The notes: a model not told the origin generated them from the letters alone. A DNA stretch of 64,000 nt from WJMT01 sp964456985 (GCA_964456985.1 CAYWDH010000009.1:1-64000); one strand, 5' to 3'. Shown: positions 50,714 through 59,811, numbered from the stretch's first letter. Program-made: numbers and translations.

Positions 50714-50742
50714 TTGACTTATGGTCGAAATTTAGCTATTAT
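50714..50742 (+). promoter_or_regulatory. Promoter of the rpsP operon
   Basis: TTGACT (50714-50719), 17 bases, TATTAT (50737-50742), 36 bases before rpsP. Confidence 0.85.
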
Positions 50743-50778
50743 CTCAAAACAAATCATAAATGGAGTCAAATGTATTAG

Positions 50779-51042
50779 ATGGTTGCAATCAGATTAAGAA
50801 GACATGGAGCGAAGAAGCGGCCCTTTTATCGGATCGTAGTCATAGATTCCAGAAAACCGCGAGAAAGCAAGGCAAAGGAGACAATAGGATATTACAATCC
50901 TTTACAAGACCCTCCTGAGATTAACATTGATTTAGAAAGAGCGAGATATTGGATAAGTAAAGGAGCTCAAGCTTCTAATACAGTACGGTCTCTTTTAAAT
51001 AAAATTTCTATGTCAGAGAAACAATCAGACAAACAAGCTTAA
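50779..51042 (+). CDS. rpsP: 30S ribosomal protein S16
   Basis: The 87-residue protein opens VAIRLRRHGAKKRPFYRIVV and continues DSRKPRESKAKETIGYYNP, both diagnostic for S16. The start ATG 50779 has only a distant GGAG (50762-50765). It is first in the order rpsP-khpA-trmD-rplS-rnhB. Confidence 0.97.
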   Translation: MVAIRLRRHGAKKRPFYRIVVIDSRKPRESKAKETIGYYNPLQDPPEINIDLERARYWISKGAQASNTVRSLLNKISMSEKQSDKQA

Positions 51043-51053
51043 AGGAGGTTACA

Positions 51054-51287
51054 GTGCAAGAACTAGTTGAAATGATTGCTAAGTCATTGGTTGACAATCC
51101 GGACAAAGTAGTGGTTTCCCAACTAGAGGGGGAACAGACCACAATTCTTGAACTTAAAGTTGCTCCGGAGGATTTAGGTAAAGTCATTGGAAAACAGGGA
51201 AGAACTGCAAGAGCTATCAGAGTTATACTTGGTGCAGCGGGCATGAAACTGAAAAGAAGATTCAATCTGGAAATTATCGAAAAGTAA
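51054..51287 (+). CDS. khpA: KH-domain RNA-binding protein KhpA
   Basis: A 77-residue KH protein with the GKQG loop in LGKVIGKQGRTARAIRVIL. KhpA with KhpB/Jag binds many RNAs and affects cell division in Gram-positive bacteria. The start is GTG 51054, after AAAGGAGGT. Usual position between rpsP and rimM, but here rimM does not follow. Confidence 0.93.
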   Translation: MQELVEMIAKSLVDNPDKVVVSQLEGEQTTILELKVAPEDLGKVIGKQGRTARAIRVILGAAGMKLKRRFNLEIIEK

Positions 51288-51524
51288 GGTATCAATCAGA
51301 AGCGGTAAAACAGCGAGAATTCAAAGGAGGAAAAAGGCAGGCTCAGAGAAAAAAGACACTTAAGCGGGAAGAGGGAGCCTTTGTTGCATTTGTTTTAAGA
51401 GAAAAGGCTTTACAAGCAGTTCTCAGAAAAGAGTGTGGGCAGGGGAAAATACTTCTGCATAATAAAAAGGTTGGATTCCACAAATAGTTAAGTGTCGTTA
51501 TTTTAAAAGGATTTTCAGAGCGGG
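51288..51524 (+). other. Gap where rimM is expected; no gene seen
   Basis: In most bacteria rimM lies between khpA/rpsP and trmD. These 237 bases hold no ORF with a start codon. One frame is open from the middle of khpA to 51488 but has no ATG, GTG or TTG, and its translation (basic, including EGAFVAFVLREKALQAVL) does not look like RimM. An AAAGGAGG at 51324-51331 has no start codon after it. This may be decayed sequence or a long leader of trmD. Confidence 0.55.
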
Positions 51525-52277
51525 ATGAGGTTTGATATAATCACAATATTCCCAGAAGTATTTGAGAGTTATTTTTCGAAGGGAATCCTAGAGAAAGCTC
51601 TTAAAAAAGATTTATTTGAGATAAACATCCACAATCTGAGAGATTATGCGAGAGATAAACATCATCAGGTGGATGATCGTCCTTTTGGAGGAAGTCAGGG
51701 AATGGTTTTCAAGCCCGAGCCGGTATTTCTTGCTGTAGAAGCGGTTAAAAAGGAGGCAGATGCTTTAGTATGCCTGCTGAGTCCAAAAGGAAAATGTTTT
51801 GACTCAAAAATGGCAGAACGATTTGCGAAATGTTCACAGATAATACTTGTTTGCGGGCGCTATGAAGGAGTGGATGAAAGAGTAGCTCAAAACCTGGCTA
51901 CAGATGAGATTTCCATAGGAGATTTTGTTTTGACTGGAGGAGAACTGGCTGCTATGGTTATTGTTGACAGTGTTTCAAGATTTTTTCCTGGAGTCGTAGG
52001 AAGATTGGAATCGGTAAAGCAGGACTCATTCTCATCAGGCTTGCTGGATCATCCTCAGTTCACAAGGCCCAGATCTTTCAGAGGGCTTAAAGTCCCCGAG
52101 ATTTTGTTTTCGGGAAATCACGAACAAATTGAGCGCTGGAGAAGGAAAAAGGCGCTTGAGAAGACCATGGACCTCAGGCCGGACCTTTTGAAGAACATAA
52201 AGCTTTCTGAACAAGATAAAGCCCTTATTGAAGAGTTAAGAAATGAAATGAAAGGCAGGAACAATGAATCTCATTGA
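51525..52277 (+). CDS. trmD: tRNA (guanine-N1)-methyltransferase TrmD
   Basis: It methylates G37 of tRNAs to prevent frameshifting. The 250-residue SPOUT protein has the N-terminal MRFDIITIFPEVFESYF, HHQVDDRPFGGSQGMV, the knot motifs LVCGRYEGVDERV and SIGDFVLTGGELAAM, and a C-terminal DHPQFTRPRSFRG. It overlaps rplS by 14 bases. Confidence 0.97.
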   Translation: MRFDIITIFPEVFESYFSKGILEKALKKDLFEINIHNLRDYARDKHHQVDDRPFGGSQGMVFKPEPVFLAVEAVKKEADALVCLLSPKGKCFDSKMAERFAKCSQIILVCGRYEGVDERVAQNLATDEISIGDFVLTGGELAAMVIVDSVSRFFPGVVGRLESVKQDSFSSGLLDHPQFTRPRSFRGLKVPEILFSGNHEQIERWRRKKALEKTMDLRPDLLKNIKLSEQDKALIEELRNEMKGRNNESH

Positions 52278-52605
52278 TTTAGTAGAGAAAGAAATGATAA
52301 AGGAAGACAGGGATAATTTTAATGTAGGGGATACTATAGAGGTTCATGTGATCATAAGAGAAGGAGACAAAGAGAGAGTCCAGGTGTTTAAAGGTGATGT
52401 CATTTCGAAAAGAGGCTCGGGTGCGAAAAAGATGTTTACTGTCAGGAAAATTTCTTTTGGCATAGGAGTAGAGAGAATATTTCCGCTTTATTCCCAAAGC
52501 ATAAAGAAAATAGAAGTTGTTAGAAAAGGAAGAGTGAGAAGGTCCAAATTATATTACTTGCGTCATTTGAAAGGTAAAGCGGCCAATATAAAAGAATCCA
52601 GGTAG
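52264..52605 (+). CDS. rplS: 50S ribosomal protein L19
   Basis: The 113-residue protein shows NVGDTIEVHVIIREGDKERV, the FKGDVISKRGSGAKKMFTVRK segment, and the C-terminal VRRSKLYYLRHLKGKAANI, all standard for L19. Its start is inside the end of trmD, with GGCAGGA upstream. Confidence 0.97.
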   Translation: MNLIDLVEKEMIKEDRDNFNVGDTIEVHVIIREGDKERVQVFKGDVISKRGSGAKKMFTVRKISFGIGVERIFPLYSQSIKKIEVVRKGRVRRSKLYYLRHLKGKAANIKESR

Positions 52606-52639
52606 TTTGTTGTTTGCTGTGGTTGAGGCTCTATCTTTA

Positions 52640-52648
52640 TGTTATGAT
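52640..52648 (+). promoter_or_regulatory. Extended -10 element before rnhB
   Basis: TGTTATGAT fits the extended -10 form. The rnhB GTG at 52657 is eight bases downstream with no ribosome binding site, consistent with a leaderless transcript. The gene could also be read from the upstream operon. Confidence 0.4.
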
Positions 52649-52656
52649 GATAGAAA

Positions 52657-53283
52657 GTGGCTGATTTTCATATAGAAAGGCAAATTGCAAAAAGAGGGTT
52701 TAAGAATATAGCTGGAATAGATGAAGTTGGAAGGGGAGCTCTGTTTGGGCCGGTTGTATCTGCAGCTGTTATGTTTTCTCCCTCTTGTGTACATAGTACT
52801 CCTCAAGGATGGTTAAAGGAAATCAATGATTCAAAACTTCTTTCTGAAAAAAAAAGAAGAAGACTTTCACTTTTAATATTAAAGAATGCTTGTTCCGTTG
52901 GGATAGGAGTTTCCACAAACTTAGAAATTGATAGAAAAAATATTTTATGGGCTTCAAAAGAATCCATGAAAAGAGCTGTTGAAAACATGGCAGGGGAAGT
53001 TGATTTTCTTTTAGTTGACGGATTAGAGCTTAATGATGTAAATTGTTATCAGAAGAGAGTTTATCAAGGAGACCAGAAAAGTATTTCGATCGCAGCTGCA
53101 TCCATTGTGGCAAAGGTTTTGAGGGATCAGATGATAGTCAGGCTGAGTCAGATGTTCAGAGGGTATTTGCTGGAGAAAAATAAGGGGTACGGAACCAGGG
53201 AGCATTATAGAGCATTAGAAAAACTCGGACCGACTGTTTTTCATAGGTCTTCCTTTAGATTGAAATGTGAAAAAGAAAGATGA
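52657..53283 (+). CDS. rnhB: Ribonuclease HII
   Basis: It removes RNA and single ribonucleotides from DNA hybrids. The 208-residue protein has the catalytic IAGIDEVGRGALFGP (D22, E23), NDSKLLSEKKR, the third Asp in LLVDGLEL, and the SIAAASIVAKVLRD basic region. The start is GTG 52657. Its stop overlaps the TPR gene start by four bases. Confidence 0.96.
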   Translation: MADFHIERQIAKRGFKNIAGIDEVGRGALFGPVVSAAVMFSPSCVHSTPQGWLKEINDSKLLSEKKRRRLSLLILKNACSVGIGVSTNLEIDRKNILWASKESMKRAVENMAGEVDFLLVDGLELNDVNCYQKRVYQGDQKSISIAAASIVAKVLRDQMIVRLSQMFRGYLLEKNKGYGTREHYRALEKLGPTVFHRSSFRLKCEKER

Positions 53284-55385
53284 CTGATAAAGAAGAAAGG
53301 CAAAAAATAGAAGCCAGGGCAAAAAAACTAGTTAAAAAGGGGAAGACTGCTGAGGCTGTCACAGAATATAAAAAATTATTGAACGGAAGCGAACAGGATA
53401 TTCCTATTAGGAATACAATTGGAGACCTGTATGTAAAATCGGGTCAGAGAAAAAAAGCGGTCGCAGAGTTTGAAAATATCGCCAATTTGTATGAAGAAAA
53501 AGGCATTTACTCCAAGTCCATTGCCACCCTTAAACGGATTGCCAGGATAGAACCAGAGAACCTTGATATATCCAGAAGACTCGCAGACCTTTATAAAAGC
53601 CGGGGATTTAAGTCTGAAGCTCTTGTTGAATATTCGAAACTGGCAAAGGAGTTAAAGAAAAGCAAGAAGAGTAAAGAAGCCATTGAGATGTATGAAGCTG
53701 TGCTCAAACTTAATGAAGAGGATATGGAATCAAGAGAGGTATTGGCAGGATTGTATGAAAAGGAAGGGAAAATTGATAGTGCTATCGAAAAATTGAATGA
53801 GGTTGCAGAATACAAGATCAGTAAAGAAGACTTGAAGGACGCGCATAAAGCATTACAAAAAGCAAGAGACTTGAGAGAGGACTATCCCCGTACGTTGACC
53901 AATATCATTGAGATATATAAAAGAGAAGACAAGAGAAAGGAAGCTTTCAAGCTTATTAATGAGATCCTTAAGAAGGACGAAAAAAATTTAAGAGCGCTTT
54001 ATATTTTAGGCAAGCTTTATTTGGAAGAGAAAAACAATAACAAAGCAAAAGAAGTATTTTTACGGATCACAGCCGAAAGCCCAAAGGATATTGATGCGAG
54101 AGTGAAACTGGGAAAGCTGTTCATTGAAGAGGGAGATCTTGATAAAGCATTTGAATATTACGAGCCTGTTGTCGATCTGCTAGCAAGGAAGAAAAAGGAA
54201 GGCAAGGCTATCGGTCTTTTGGGTCTTATATTGTCAGGCAGAAAACCTCACGTAAGGACTCTTGAGAAACTGGCTGATCTTTACAGATCCAAAGGAAACA
54301 AAGACAATCTTGAAATTGTGAACAGACTCATTTTAAGCGAATACAGAAAAAAGCAGGAAAAAGAAAAAATGATTTCAGTTTTGGGAGAGCTGCTCAATCT
54401 CTTTCCGGAGAAAGAAGAATATTTCAGCGAATACAAGAAAACAAAAAAAGAGCTCGGACTGCTGGAGGAGGATGAAGAGGCCTCTCTCAATGTCAGTGAG
54501 ATTGAAGAACTCATAGAGACAACTCTTGCTAAAGTAGATTTGTATATTGAACAAGGCCTTATAAAGAACGCACGGAGAATCCTTCAAAACCTAAACATCA
54601 GGTATCCGGATCATGAAAAAATAACCGGAAAGATAGAAGAGCTGGAGGTTGCCGCTTCAGAAGTTCACATTGAAGATATCCCATCACGTTTGGGCGAAGT
54701 GAAGAAGAAAGAAACGGAGTTGTTCGGAGAAGTCAAGAAACCTCCCTATCCTTCTGAACCCGCTTCATTAAGGCCTGATTCTGAGGAAAAATTAACAGCC
54801 GCTGATATTTTTGCGGAAACAGATATTATTCCGATTGTCTCAAAAGAAGACGGTGATAAGAAATATTATGACCTTGCCCACAGACCTGACGAAGAAATAG
54901 AAGCGATTAAAGACATTTATAACTACCAGTTGAGAGGAGACACAACGATTGTGGAGAAAGCTCTTTCAGATATTGTATCCGATTTCCGCAAAGCTCTGGA
55001 TGAAAAGGTCGGGAAAGAAGACTATGACAGCCATTATAATCTTGCCTTAGCCTTTATGGAACAGGGATTGTTTGATGAAGCTGTCGAGGAAGCTAAAATT
55101 GCCTCTAAGGACGAAAAAATAGCCGCAGATAGTTTTCATGTCATCAGCTCCTGTTTCCGTAAGAAAAAGGATTTTAAGCAAGCTCTCAAATGGCTGCAAA
55201 AGGAGCTTGATTTGATTGAAGAGGACACAGAGCCAGCCTATTCTCTTAAATATGAGATCGCTTCTGTTTATGAGGATTTAGGTGAGTCTAAGAAAGCCCT
55301 GAGCTTGTATAAAGAAGTGAGACAGTGGAATAAAGATTACAGAAAAGTTAAGGAAAAGATAAATAAAATAAAAAAGAAAACATAA
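53280..55385 (+). CDS. Large cytoplasmic TPR protein
   Basis: A 701-residue protein made mostly of TPR units, Lys/Glu-rich, without a signal peptide. About nine units lie in 1-360 (for example IGDLYVKSGQRKKAVAEFENIANLYEEKG, split here to YVKSGQRKKAVAEF). An acidic/Pro linker spans about 460-530, and a second TPR block spans about 570-690 (YNLALAFMEQGLFDEAVEEA; YEIASVYEDLGESKKALSLY). This two-block layout resembles FimV/PilF-like or Acidobacteriota signalling scaffolds. The adjacent sigma-54-type activator may be its partner. Function unknown. Confidence 0.8.
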   Translation: MTDKEERQKIEARAKKLVKKGKTAEAVTEYKKLLNGSEQDIPIRNTIGDLYVKSGQRKKAVAEFENIANLYEEKGIYSKSIATLKRIARIEPENLDISRRLADLYKSRGFKSEALVEYSKLAKELKKSKKSKEAIEMYEAVLKLNEEDMESREVLAGLYEKEGKIDSAIEKLNEVAEYKISKEDLKDAHKALQKARDLREDYPRTLTNIIEIYKREDKRKEAFKLINEILKKDEKNLRALYILGKLYLEEKNNNKAKEVFLRITAESPKDIDARVKLGKLFIEEGDLDKAFEYYEPVVDLLARKKKEGKAIGLLGLILSGRKPHVRTLEKLADLYRSKGNKDNLEIVNRLILSEYRKKQEKEKMISVLGELLNLFPEKEEYFSEYKKTKKELGLLEEDEEASLNVSEIEELIETTLAKVDLYIEQGLIKNARRILQNLNIRYPDHEKITGKIEELEVAASEVHIEDIPSRLGEVKKKETELFGEVKKPPYPSEPASLRPDSEEKLTAADIFAETDIIPIVSKEDGDKKYYDLAHRPDEEIEAIKDIYNYQLRGDTTIVEKALSDIVSDFRKALDEKVGKEDYDSHYNLALAFMEQGLFDEAVEEAKIASKDEKIAADSFHVISSCFRKKKDFKQALKWLQKELDLIEEDTEPAYSLKYEIASVYEDLGESKKALSLYKEVRQWNKDYRKVKEKINKIKKKT

Positions 55386-55487
55386 TTCTTCCCTCTCTTA
55401 CTATCCTTCCCTTTCTGTGCCTGTATAAAAGATCAGAAGTGAGAAAATACAGATCTATTTTCGTTATCTAAATTGGAGTTGAAGGGT

Positions 55488-56480
55488 ATGGTCCATACAG
55501 AAATCATTCAAAGAGAGGGAATGGTTCCGGTTTCAGAAGATTTTCAGATTGTGGGCAAAAGCCTCTCCATACAAAAAATCTTCCGATTCATTCATAAGGT
55601 AAAGGACGTAAATGCCCCTGTTTTTATAAGTGGAGAGAGCGGGACGGGAAAAGAACTGGTGGCAAGGAATATCCATTTGATGGGAATAAGAAAAAAAGAA
55701 AATTTTGTCGCTTTAAACTGCGGGGCTATCCCTGAGAACCTTTTAGAGAGTGAGTTGTTTGGATACAGAAGGGGTTCTTTCACAGGTGCTTTGAGAGATA
55801 AACAGGGGCTTATAGAAGAAGCGGACAAAGGGATTCTATTTCTTGATGAGATCTGTGATTTATCTCCTATGCTCCAATCTAAGCTTTTGCGTGTTCTTCA
55901 GGAGAAAGAGCTCCGGAGAATCGGTGAGAACAGACCGCGCCCTGTCGATATAAAAATCATAAGCGCGACAAATAAAAATATAGAAAAAGAGGTTGAAAAA
56001 GAAAGATTCCGTGAAGATTTGTATTACCGGCTTAAAATAATTTCTATTAAACTTCCGCCTTTAAAAGACAGGGGATGTGATATTTTATACCTCCTTGAAT
56101 ACTTCACAGAGAAATTCAGCAGGGAAATGAATTTAAGAAAACTCCGATTTTCTTCCGAAGCCCTGGATTTTCTGCTGCACTATTCCTGGCCAGGAAATGT
56201 AAGGGAACTCAGGAATGAAGTGCTGAGATGTATTGTTTTGAGACAGGAGTCGGCTGTCATTTCTGAGAAAGACCTGTCCAGGAAGATATGTTCCGGGATA
56301 AAAAAAGCAAGTCCGATTTCTTATGGTTTTTTTGCCGCTAGGGCAGAGTTTGAAAGAAAGTATTTAAACCAGGCCTTGGCTCGTTTTAATTATAATCAGA
56401 CTCAGACGGCTGAAAAAATCGGATTGAGCCGTCAGGGTCTTTTTAAACTTATAAAAAAACACCGGATTGAGATGCCTTGA
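55488..56480 (+). CDS. Sigma-54-type AAA+ transcriptional activator
   Basis: A 330-residue regulator with no receiver or sensor domain: a 20-residue lead, an AAA+ domain (about 20-245) and a Fis-type helix-turn-helix (about 290-330, TQTAEKIGLSRQGLFKLIKK). Walker A is GESGTGKE (49-56) and Walker B ILFLDEI. The sigma-54 contact loop reads GSFTGA (96-101) in place of GAFTGA. The arginine-finger and sensor parts (FREDLYYRLKIISIKLPPL; YSWPGNVRELRNE) are intact. It may be controlled by a partner, possibly the TPR protein upstream. I chose ATG 55488 over TTG 55473. Confidence 0.88.
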   Translation: MVHTEIIQREGMVPVSEDFQIVGKSLSIQKIFRFIHKVKDVNAPVFISGESGTGKELVARNIHLMGIRKKENFVALNCGAIPENLLESELFGYRRGSFTGALRDKQGLIEEADKGILFLDEICDLSPMLQSKLLRVLQEKELRRIGENRPRPVDIKIISATNKNIEKEVEKERFREDLYYRLKIISIKLPPLKDRGCDILYLLEYFTEKFSREMNLRKLRFSSEALDFLLHYSWPGNVRELRNEVLRCIVLRQESAVISEKDLSRKICSGIKKASPISYGFFAARAEFERKYLNQALARFNYNQTQTAEKIGLSRQGLFKLIKKHRIEMP

Positions 56481-56496
56481 TTCGTCTGAATTTCAT

Positions 56497-56555
56497 TTAT
56501 CCTGCATTATTCATAAAAAAATGGCGATGTTCATTTTGTTTATCATCTAGGTTAA
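56497..56555 (-). repeat. Family B repeat, short complete copy
   Basis: Read on the minus strand: TAACCTAGATGAT, AAACAAAATGAACATCGCC, ATTTTTTTATGAATAATGC and AGGATAA. It has both family B ends and the ATCGCCATTTTTTTATGAATA core but lacks the middle part found at 24977 and 59682. It follows the sigma-54 activator gene by 16 bases. Confidence 0.7.
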
Positions 56556-56599
56556 ACCTCAGCAGCTCCACCCCCTGAATGAAATCCGGGCGATTTGAC

Positions 56600-56628
56600 T
56601 TGAATGATTTTTAAATTTCTGTTAGATT
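56600..56628 (+). promoter_or_regulatory. Promoter of the small CxxC protein gene
   Basis: TTGAAT (56600-56605), 17 bases, TAGATT (56623-56628). ATG 56637 is eight bases after the -10 box and has no ribosome binding site, so the mRNA may be leaderless. Confidence 0.55.
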
Positions 56629-56636
56629 TTGTCAAA

Positions 56637-56927
56637 ATGAATAAGAGAAACAATAAAAAGGATTCTATTGTATTCAAGGCGGAATGCCCCTGCTGCGGGT
56701 CCCTCTTATGGATAGATTCCACTAATAAGGAAGTCATAAGATTTGACAGAAAGAAGAAAAAAAGAGGAAGCCTGGATGACCTTCTTTTAAAAGAGAGAAA
56801 GAGAAAAGCGGGCTTTGAAGCTAGATTTGAGTCTACAGCGGAGTTAGCAAGGGAAAGGCAGAAAGAAGCCCAAAAAAAATACAGGGAAGCCTTAAAACGT
56901 TTGGAAAAAACGGAGGATGAAGATTAA
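56637..56927 (+). CDS. Small basic protein with a CPCC zinc-knuckle-like motif
   Basis: A 96-residue protein I cannot name. FKAECPCCGSLLWIDSTNKEVI looks like half of a zinc ribbon (only one C-x-C-C cluster). The rest is a long charged helix (about 40-96, rich in Lys, Arg and Glu) that may form a coiled coil. The frame is open from ATG 56604, but the promoter-like pair and the conserved-looking part favour ATG 56637. Its 3' end faces nhaC 12 bases away. Confidence 0.6.
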   Translation: MNKRNNKKDSIVFKAECPCCGSLLWIDSTNKEVIRFDRKKKKRGSLDDLLLKERKRKAGFEARFESTAELARERQKEAQKKYREALKRLEKTEDED

Positions 56928-56939
56928 GGGGATTTGGAT

Positions 56940-58367
56940 TCAGCTTCCTATTTGAGTTTCGTCTTCTCTTTTTTTTGAGGCCATTGTAAATCCTGTAAAT
57001 CCAAACACAACTAAAAGAACAACAGAAATATAATTCATGAAAGCCCAGGGAAGATAGGAAAATGTGGATACGCCTATGGTCCCTGTTATATATACACCGG
57101 CCATACTCCAGGGTATCAAGGGAACTATGATAGCACCGCTTTCTTCAGCTATCCTTGAAAGGTTTTTTGCGGCAAGCTTTTTCTTTTTGTAGATAGGGGC
57201 CAGCAGTTCTTCAGGGATAATCATGGAAAGATATGAACTGCCAGTGACCAGTGCCGTGACAATACAGGCCGATACGCTTGTTATGACAAGACTGGAGACT
57301 TTACGTGTGAATTTCATGACCCTGTCCAGTATAACAGAGAGCATTCCTGTTGACTGCATTATTCCCCCGAAACTGAAAGCCGTGAAAGCAACCAACTGGG
57401 TTTCCATCATACTCATCAGGCCTCCTCTGGATATAAGTTGGTCAACCTGTTGCACACCTGTATTGGATTTGTAACCTGTATTGATAGCGGATGCAAATTC
57501 TTGAATGGACATTCCTTGAAAAGCAAACGCAAGGATACCGGCAATAAAGGAAGAAATCAGCATGCCAGGTATGGTCGGTTTTTTGGTTGCTGCAAAATAA
57601 AAGACAACGACCATCGGGAGTAGAAGAAAAATATTAAAATTAAAGTTCTCCTTTAAAGTATGTGTGATTATCTTCATGCTTTCTGATTCGACTTCCTTGG
57701 CACTATACCTGAGACCTATAAGGAAATATATAAAAAGGCCGAGCAGCCAGGCAGGGGTTGCTGACCACAGCATATGTTTGATGTGATCGAAAAGGTTTGA
57801 TCCTGCTGCTACCGGCGCCAGGTTTGTGACATCAGAAAAGGGGGACATTTTATCTCCGAAATAGGCACCTGCCACTATGGCTCCCGCTGCCTGTCCAAGA
57901 GGGATTCCGAGCCCCATGGCTATCCCTATGAACGCAACCCCAAGTGTTCCTATGGTTCCCCATGATGTTCCCGTGGCAAGAGATGTCAGGGAGCAGATAA
58001 AACAGGCTGTGACAAGAAAGAATTGTGGTGATATGAGTTTAAGTCCGTAATATATGACCATCGGAATCGTGCCTGATGCTATCCACGAACCTATCAGGAT
58101 TCCCACACAAAGCATTATGAGGATAGCAGGCATTGCCTTATGTATGCTGTTGACAATGCCTTTTTCCATGTCACTCCATTTAAATTTAAGAATGAATCCA
58201 AGGCATCCGGTTATAAATGCAGCTGCGACCAATAGCACTTGAGGTCTGATTTGATAAACACCATAACCCACACCAAGAAGAAGTCCCATTGTTATCAATG
58301 GAATGAGAGCCGTATAGAATCCGGGCCTATGCGGGGTCTTACCCTTTTTTTCTGATTGATTGTTCAT
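56940..58367 (-). CDS. nhaC: Na+/H+ antiporter NhaC family
   Basis: A 475-residue membrane protein with about 11-12 helices. The NhaC signatures are ACFICSLTSLATGTSWGTIGTLG, GAIVAGAYFGDKMSPFSDVTNLAP and a conserved IIPEELLAPIYKKKKL segment near the C-terminus with SGAIIVPLIPW. It should exchange Na+ (or Li+) for H+; related proteins exchange malate and lactate (MleN). The start has only AAGAGA as a weak ribosome binding site. The isoaspartyl dipeptidase gene lies 39 bases upstream on the same strand and may be cotranscribed. Confidence 0.92.
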   Translation of the reverse strand: MNNQSEKKGKTPHRPGFYTALIPLITMGLLLGVGYGVYQIRPQVLLVAAAFITGCLGFILKFKWSDMEKGIVNSIHKAMPAILIMLCVGILIGSWIASGTIPMVIYYGLKLISPQFFLVTACFICSLTSLATGTSWGTIGTLGVAFIGIAMGLGIPLGQAAGAIVAGAYFGDKMSPFSDVTNLAPVAAGSNLFDHIKHMLWSATPAWLLGLFIYFLIGLRYSAKEVESESMKIITHTLKENFNFNIFLLLPMVVVFYFAATKKPTIPGMLISSFIAGILAFAFQGMSIQEFASAINTGYKSNTGVQQVDQLISRGGLMSMMETQLVAFTAFSFGGIMQSTGMLSVILDRVMKFTRKVSSLVITSVSACIVTALVTGSSYLSMIIPEELLAPIYKKKKLAAKNLSRIAEESGAIIVPLIPWSMAGVYITGTIGVSTFSYLPWAFMNYISVVLLVVFGFTGFTMASKKREDETQIGS

Positions 58368-58406
58368 TGTTTTTTCTCTTCTTTTTTTTTGAAATCGCGC
58401 TTAATT

Positions 58407-59579
58407 TTATTGTGAAAAAGTTCCTTTAACCAGTAATTTTTTCTTTTCCATTACCTTTTTTCCCATGGAAAATGCGTGGATCAGATTGAATCGGGGATCA
58501 AAAATATTGATATCCGCGTCATAACCGGGCGATATTTGCCCTTTTTTTCTCAGTGCGTAACAGCGTGCGGGATTAAGGGTGAATATCCTCAGTGCCTTAT
58601 CTATATCTAGTATTTTTTTGTCGATCAGGTAGCGGAAATGAAGCAAGAGGCTTCTCTGATCCGCAACGGTAAGACCTATGAGGCTTCCCTTTTCATCAAA
58701 AACAGGCATGCTTCCATTGCCGTCTGAGCTTACGGTGATGTGGTCAAGACAGGCCTTTTTTTCTATACATTTACTAACGGACCCGCTTATGCTGATAAGA
58801 CCTCCTTCTTCGTTATCTTGATCCGCACCTGCAGTAAAGTCAATGCATCCGCCCATTTTATTAAAGGCAATAGCTTTCTCTAAAAGAACAGGATTTCTGT
58901 TGCAGTGAGTGGGGATTATTTGACTTGGGGGGATCTCTGTTTCATTGATGAGGCGGAAGATCATCTCCAGTTTTTGTTCGCCGTCTCCTACATGACAATG
59001 CAGGATTCCTGCTTTTCCCCCAAGCATGCCCCCTACTCGGCATTCAGCAGCAAGCCGGCAGAATTCTCTAAAAGAAGGCTGTGATGAGCGGTGATCAGAG
59101 ATGGCGACTTCACCGGCACCGATGACTTTGTCTATGAGGACAAGGTCCCGCCTTATGCTGCCGGTAAGGGTCGTGGTTGGTATTTCATAGGAACCGGAAA
59201 ATATATACGTGGAGATACCTTCAGCCTCAAGCCCCTTTGCTTTGGCATAGAGTGACTCCATATGCCGGGTCACACTATCAGTCCCAAGACATCCTATGAC
59301 CGTTGTAACTCCACTGGCAATGATGTCCTCGACTTTGATTTCAGGTGTTCTTGTAGCAGGTCCGCCTTCCCCTCCTCCTCCGAGGATATGGACATGGCTG
59401 TCTATAAATCCAGGTGTTATAATCTTTCCAGATAAATCGATTTCCTCATAAGGCGTTCCATGGAGATGGATGGTTCCTGGTTTGGCTACAGAGACAATCT
59501 GCCTTCCTGCGATAAGGATGTCTTTTTTCCCGAGAGGAGAGGGAGCATAGACTTGCCCTCCTTTCAATAATGTGATCAT
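58407..59579 (-). CDS. iadA: Isoaspartyl dipeptidase (beta-aspartyl peptidase) IadA
   Basis: It hydrolyses beta-aspartyl dipeptides from damaged proteins. The 390-residue amidohydrolase has metal ligands H62 and H64 in GFIDSHVHILGGGGEGG, YIFSGSYEIPTTTLTGS, the HCHVGDGEQKLE His, IIPTHCNRNPVLLEKA, and the catalytic Asp in TVSSDGNGSMP. AAGGAGAT precedes ATG 59579. The NhaC-type exchanger follows. Confidence 0.93.
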   Translation of the reverse strand: MITLLKGGQVYAPSPLGKKDILIAGRQIVSVAKPGTIHLHGTPYEEIDLSGKIITPGFIDSHVHILGGGGEGGPATRTPEIKVEDIIASGVTTVIGCLGTDSVTRHMESLYAKAKGLEAEGISTYIFSGSYEIPTTTLTGSIRRDLVLIDKVIGAGEVAISDHRSSQPSFREFCRLAAECRVGGMLGGKAGILHCHVGDGEQKLEMIFRLINETEIPPSQIIPTHCNRNPVLLEKAIAFNKMGGCIDFTAGADQDNEEGGLISISGSVSKCIEKKACLDHITVSSDGNGSMPVFDEKGSLIGLTVADQRSLLLHFRYLIDKKILDIDKALRIFTLNPARCYALRKKGQISPGYDADINIFDPRFNLIHAFSMGKKVMEKKKLLVKGTFSQ

Positions 59580-59681
59580 TTTTATCTCCTTTTTACAAAA
59601 GCTGTATACCTGCCAGGCCGGAAGTAATTGGATTTTAAGTTACCACGGACGTCAGAAATTTTCAAGATAAGTGGATAATCT

Positions 59682-59811
59682 AACCTGGATGATGAGCGAG
59701 TCGAGAAAAACAAACACATTTCAGTTGTCATTTTTTCAAAAAGCATGTATATCCTTGAAAGCAAAACGAAGAAATGATCATCGTCATTTTTTCATGAATA
59801 GGCCAGGTTAA
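59682..59811 (+). repeat. Family B repeat, long copy (about 130 bp)
   Basis: Left end TAACCTGGATGATGAGCGAG; right end TTCATGAATAGGCCAGGTTA. The core GTATATCCTTGAAAGCAAAAC and a hairpin AATGA-TCATCG-TCATT (59773-59788) correspond to the 25029-25044 hairpin with both arms changed. It lies in the 333-base gap between iadA and the acyltransferase gene; nothing else is recognisable there. Confidence 0.75.

Noticed and set aside
51180..51488. Start-less open frame over khpA and the following gap
   Set aside because: No start codon occurs in it and its translation is low-complexity and basic, so I did not call a gene or a rimM pseudogene.
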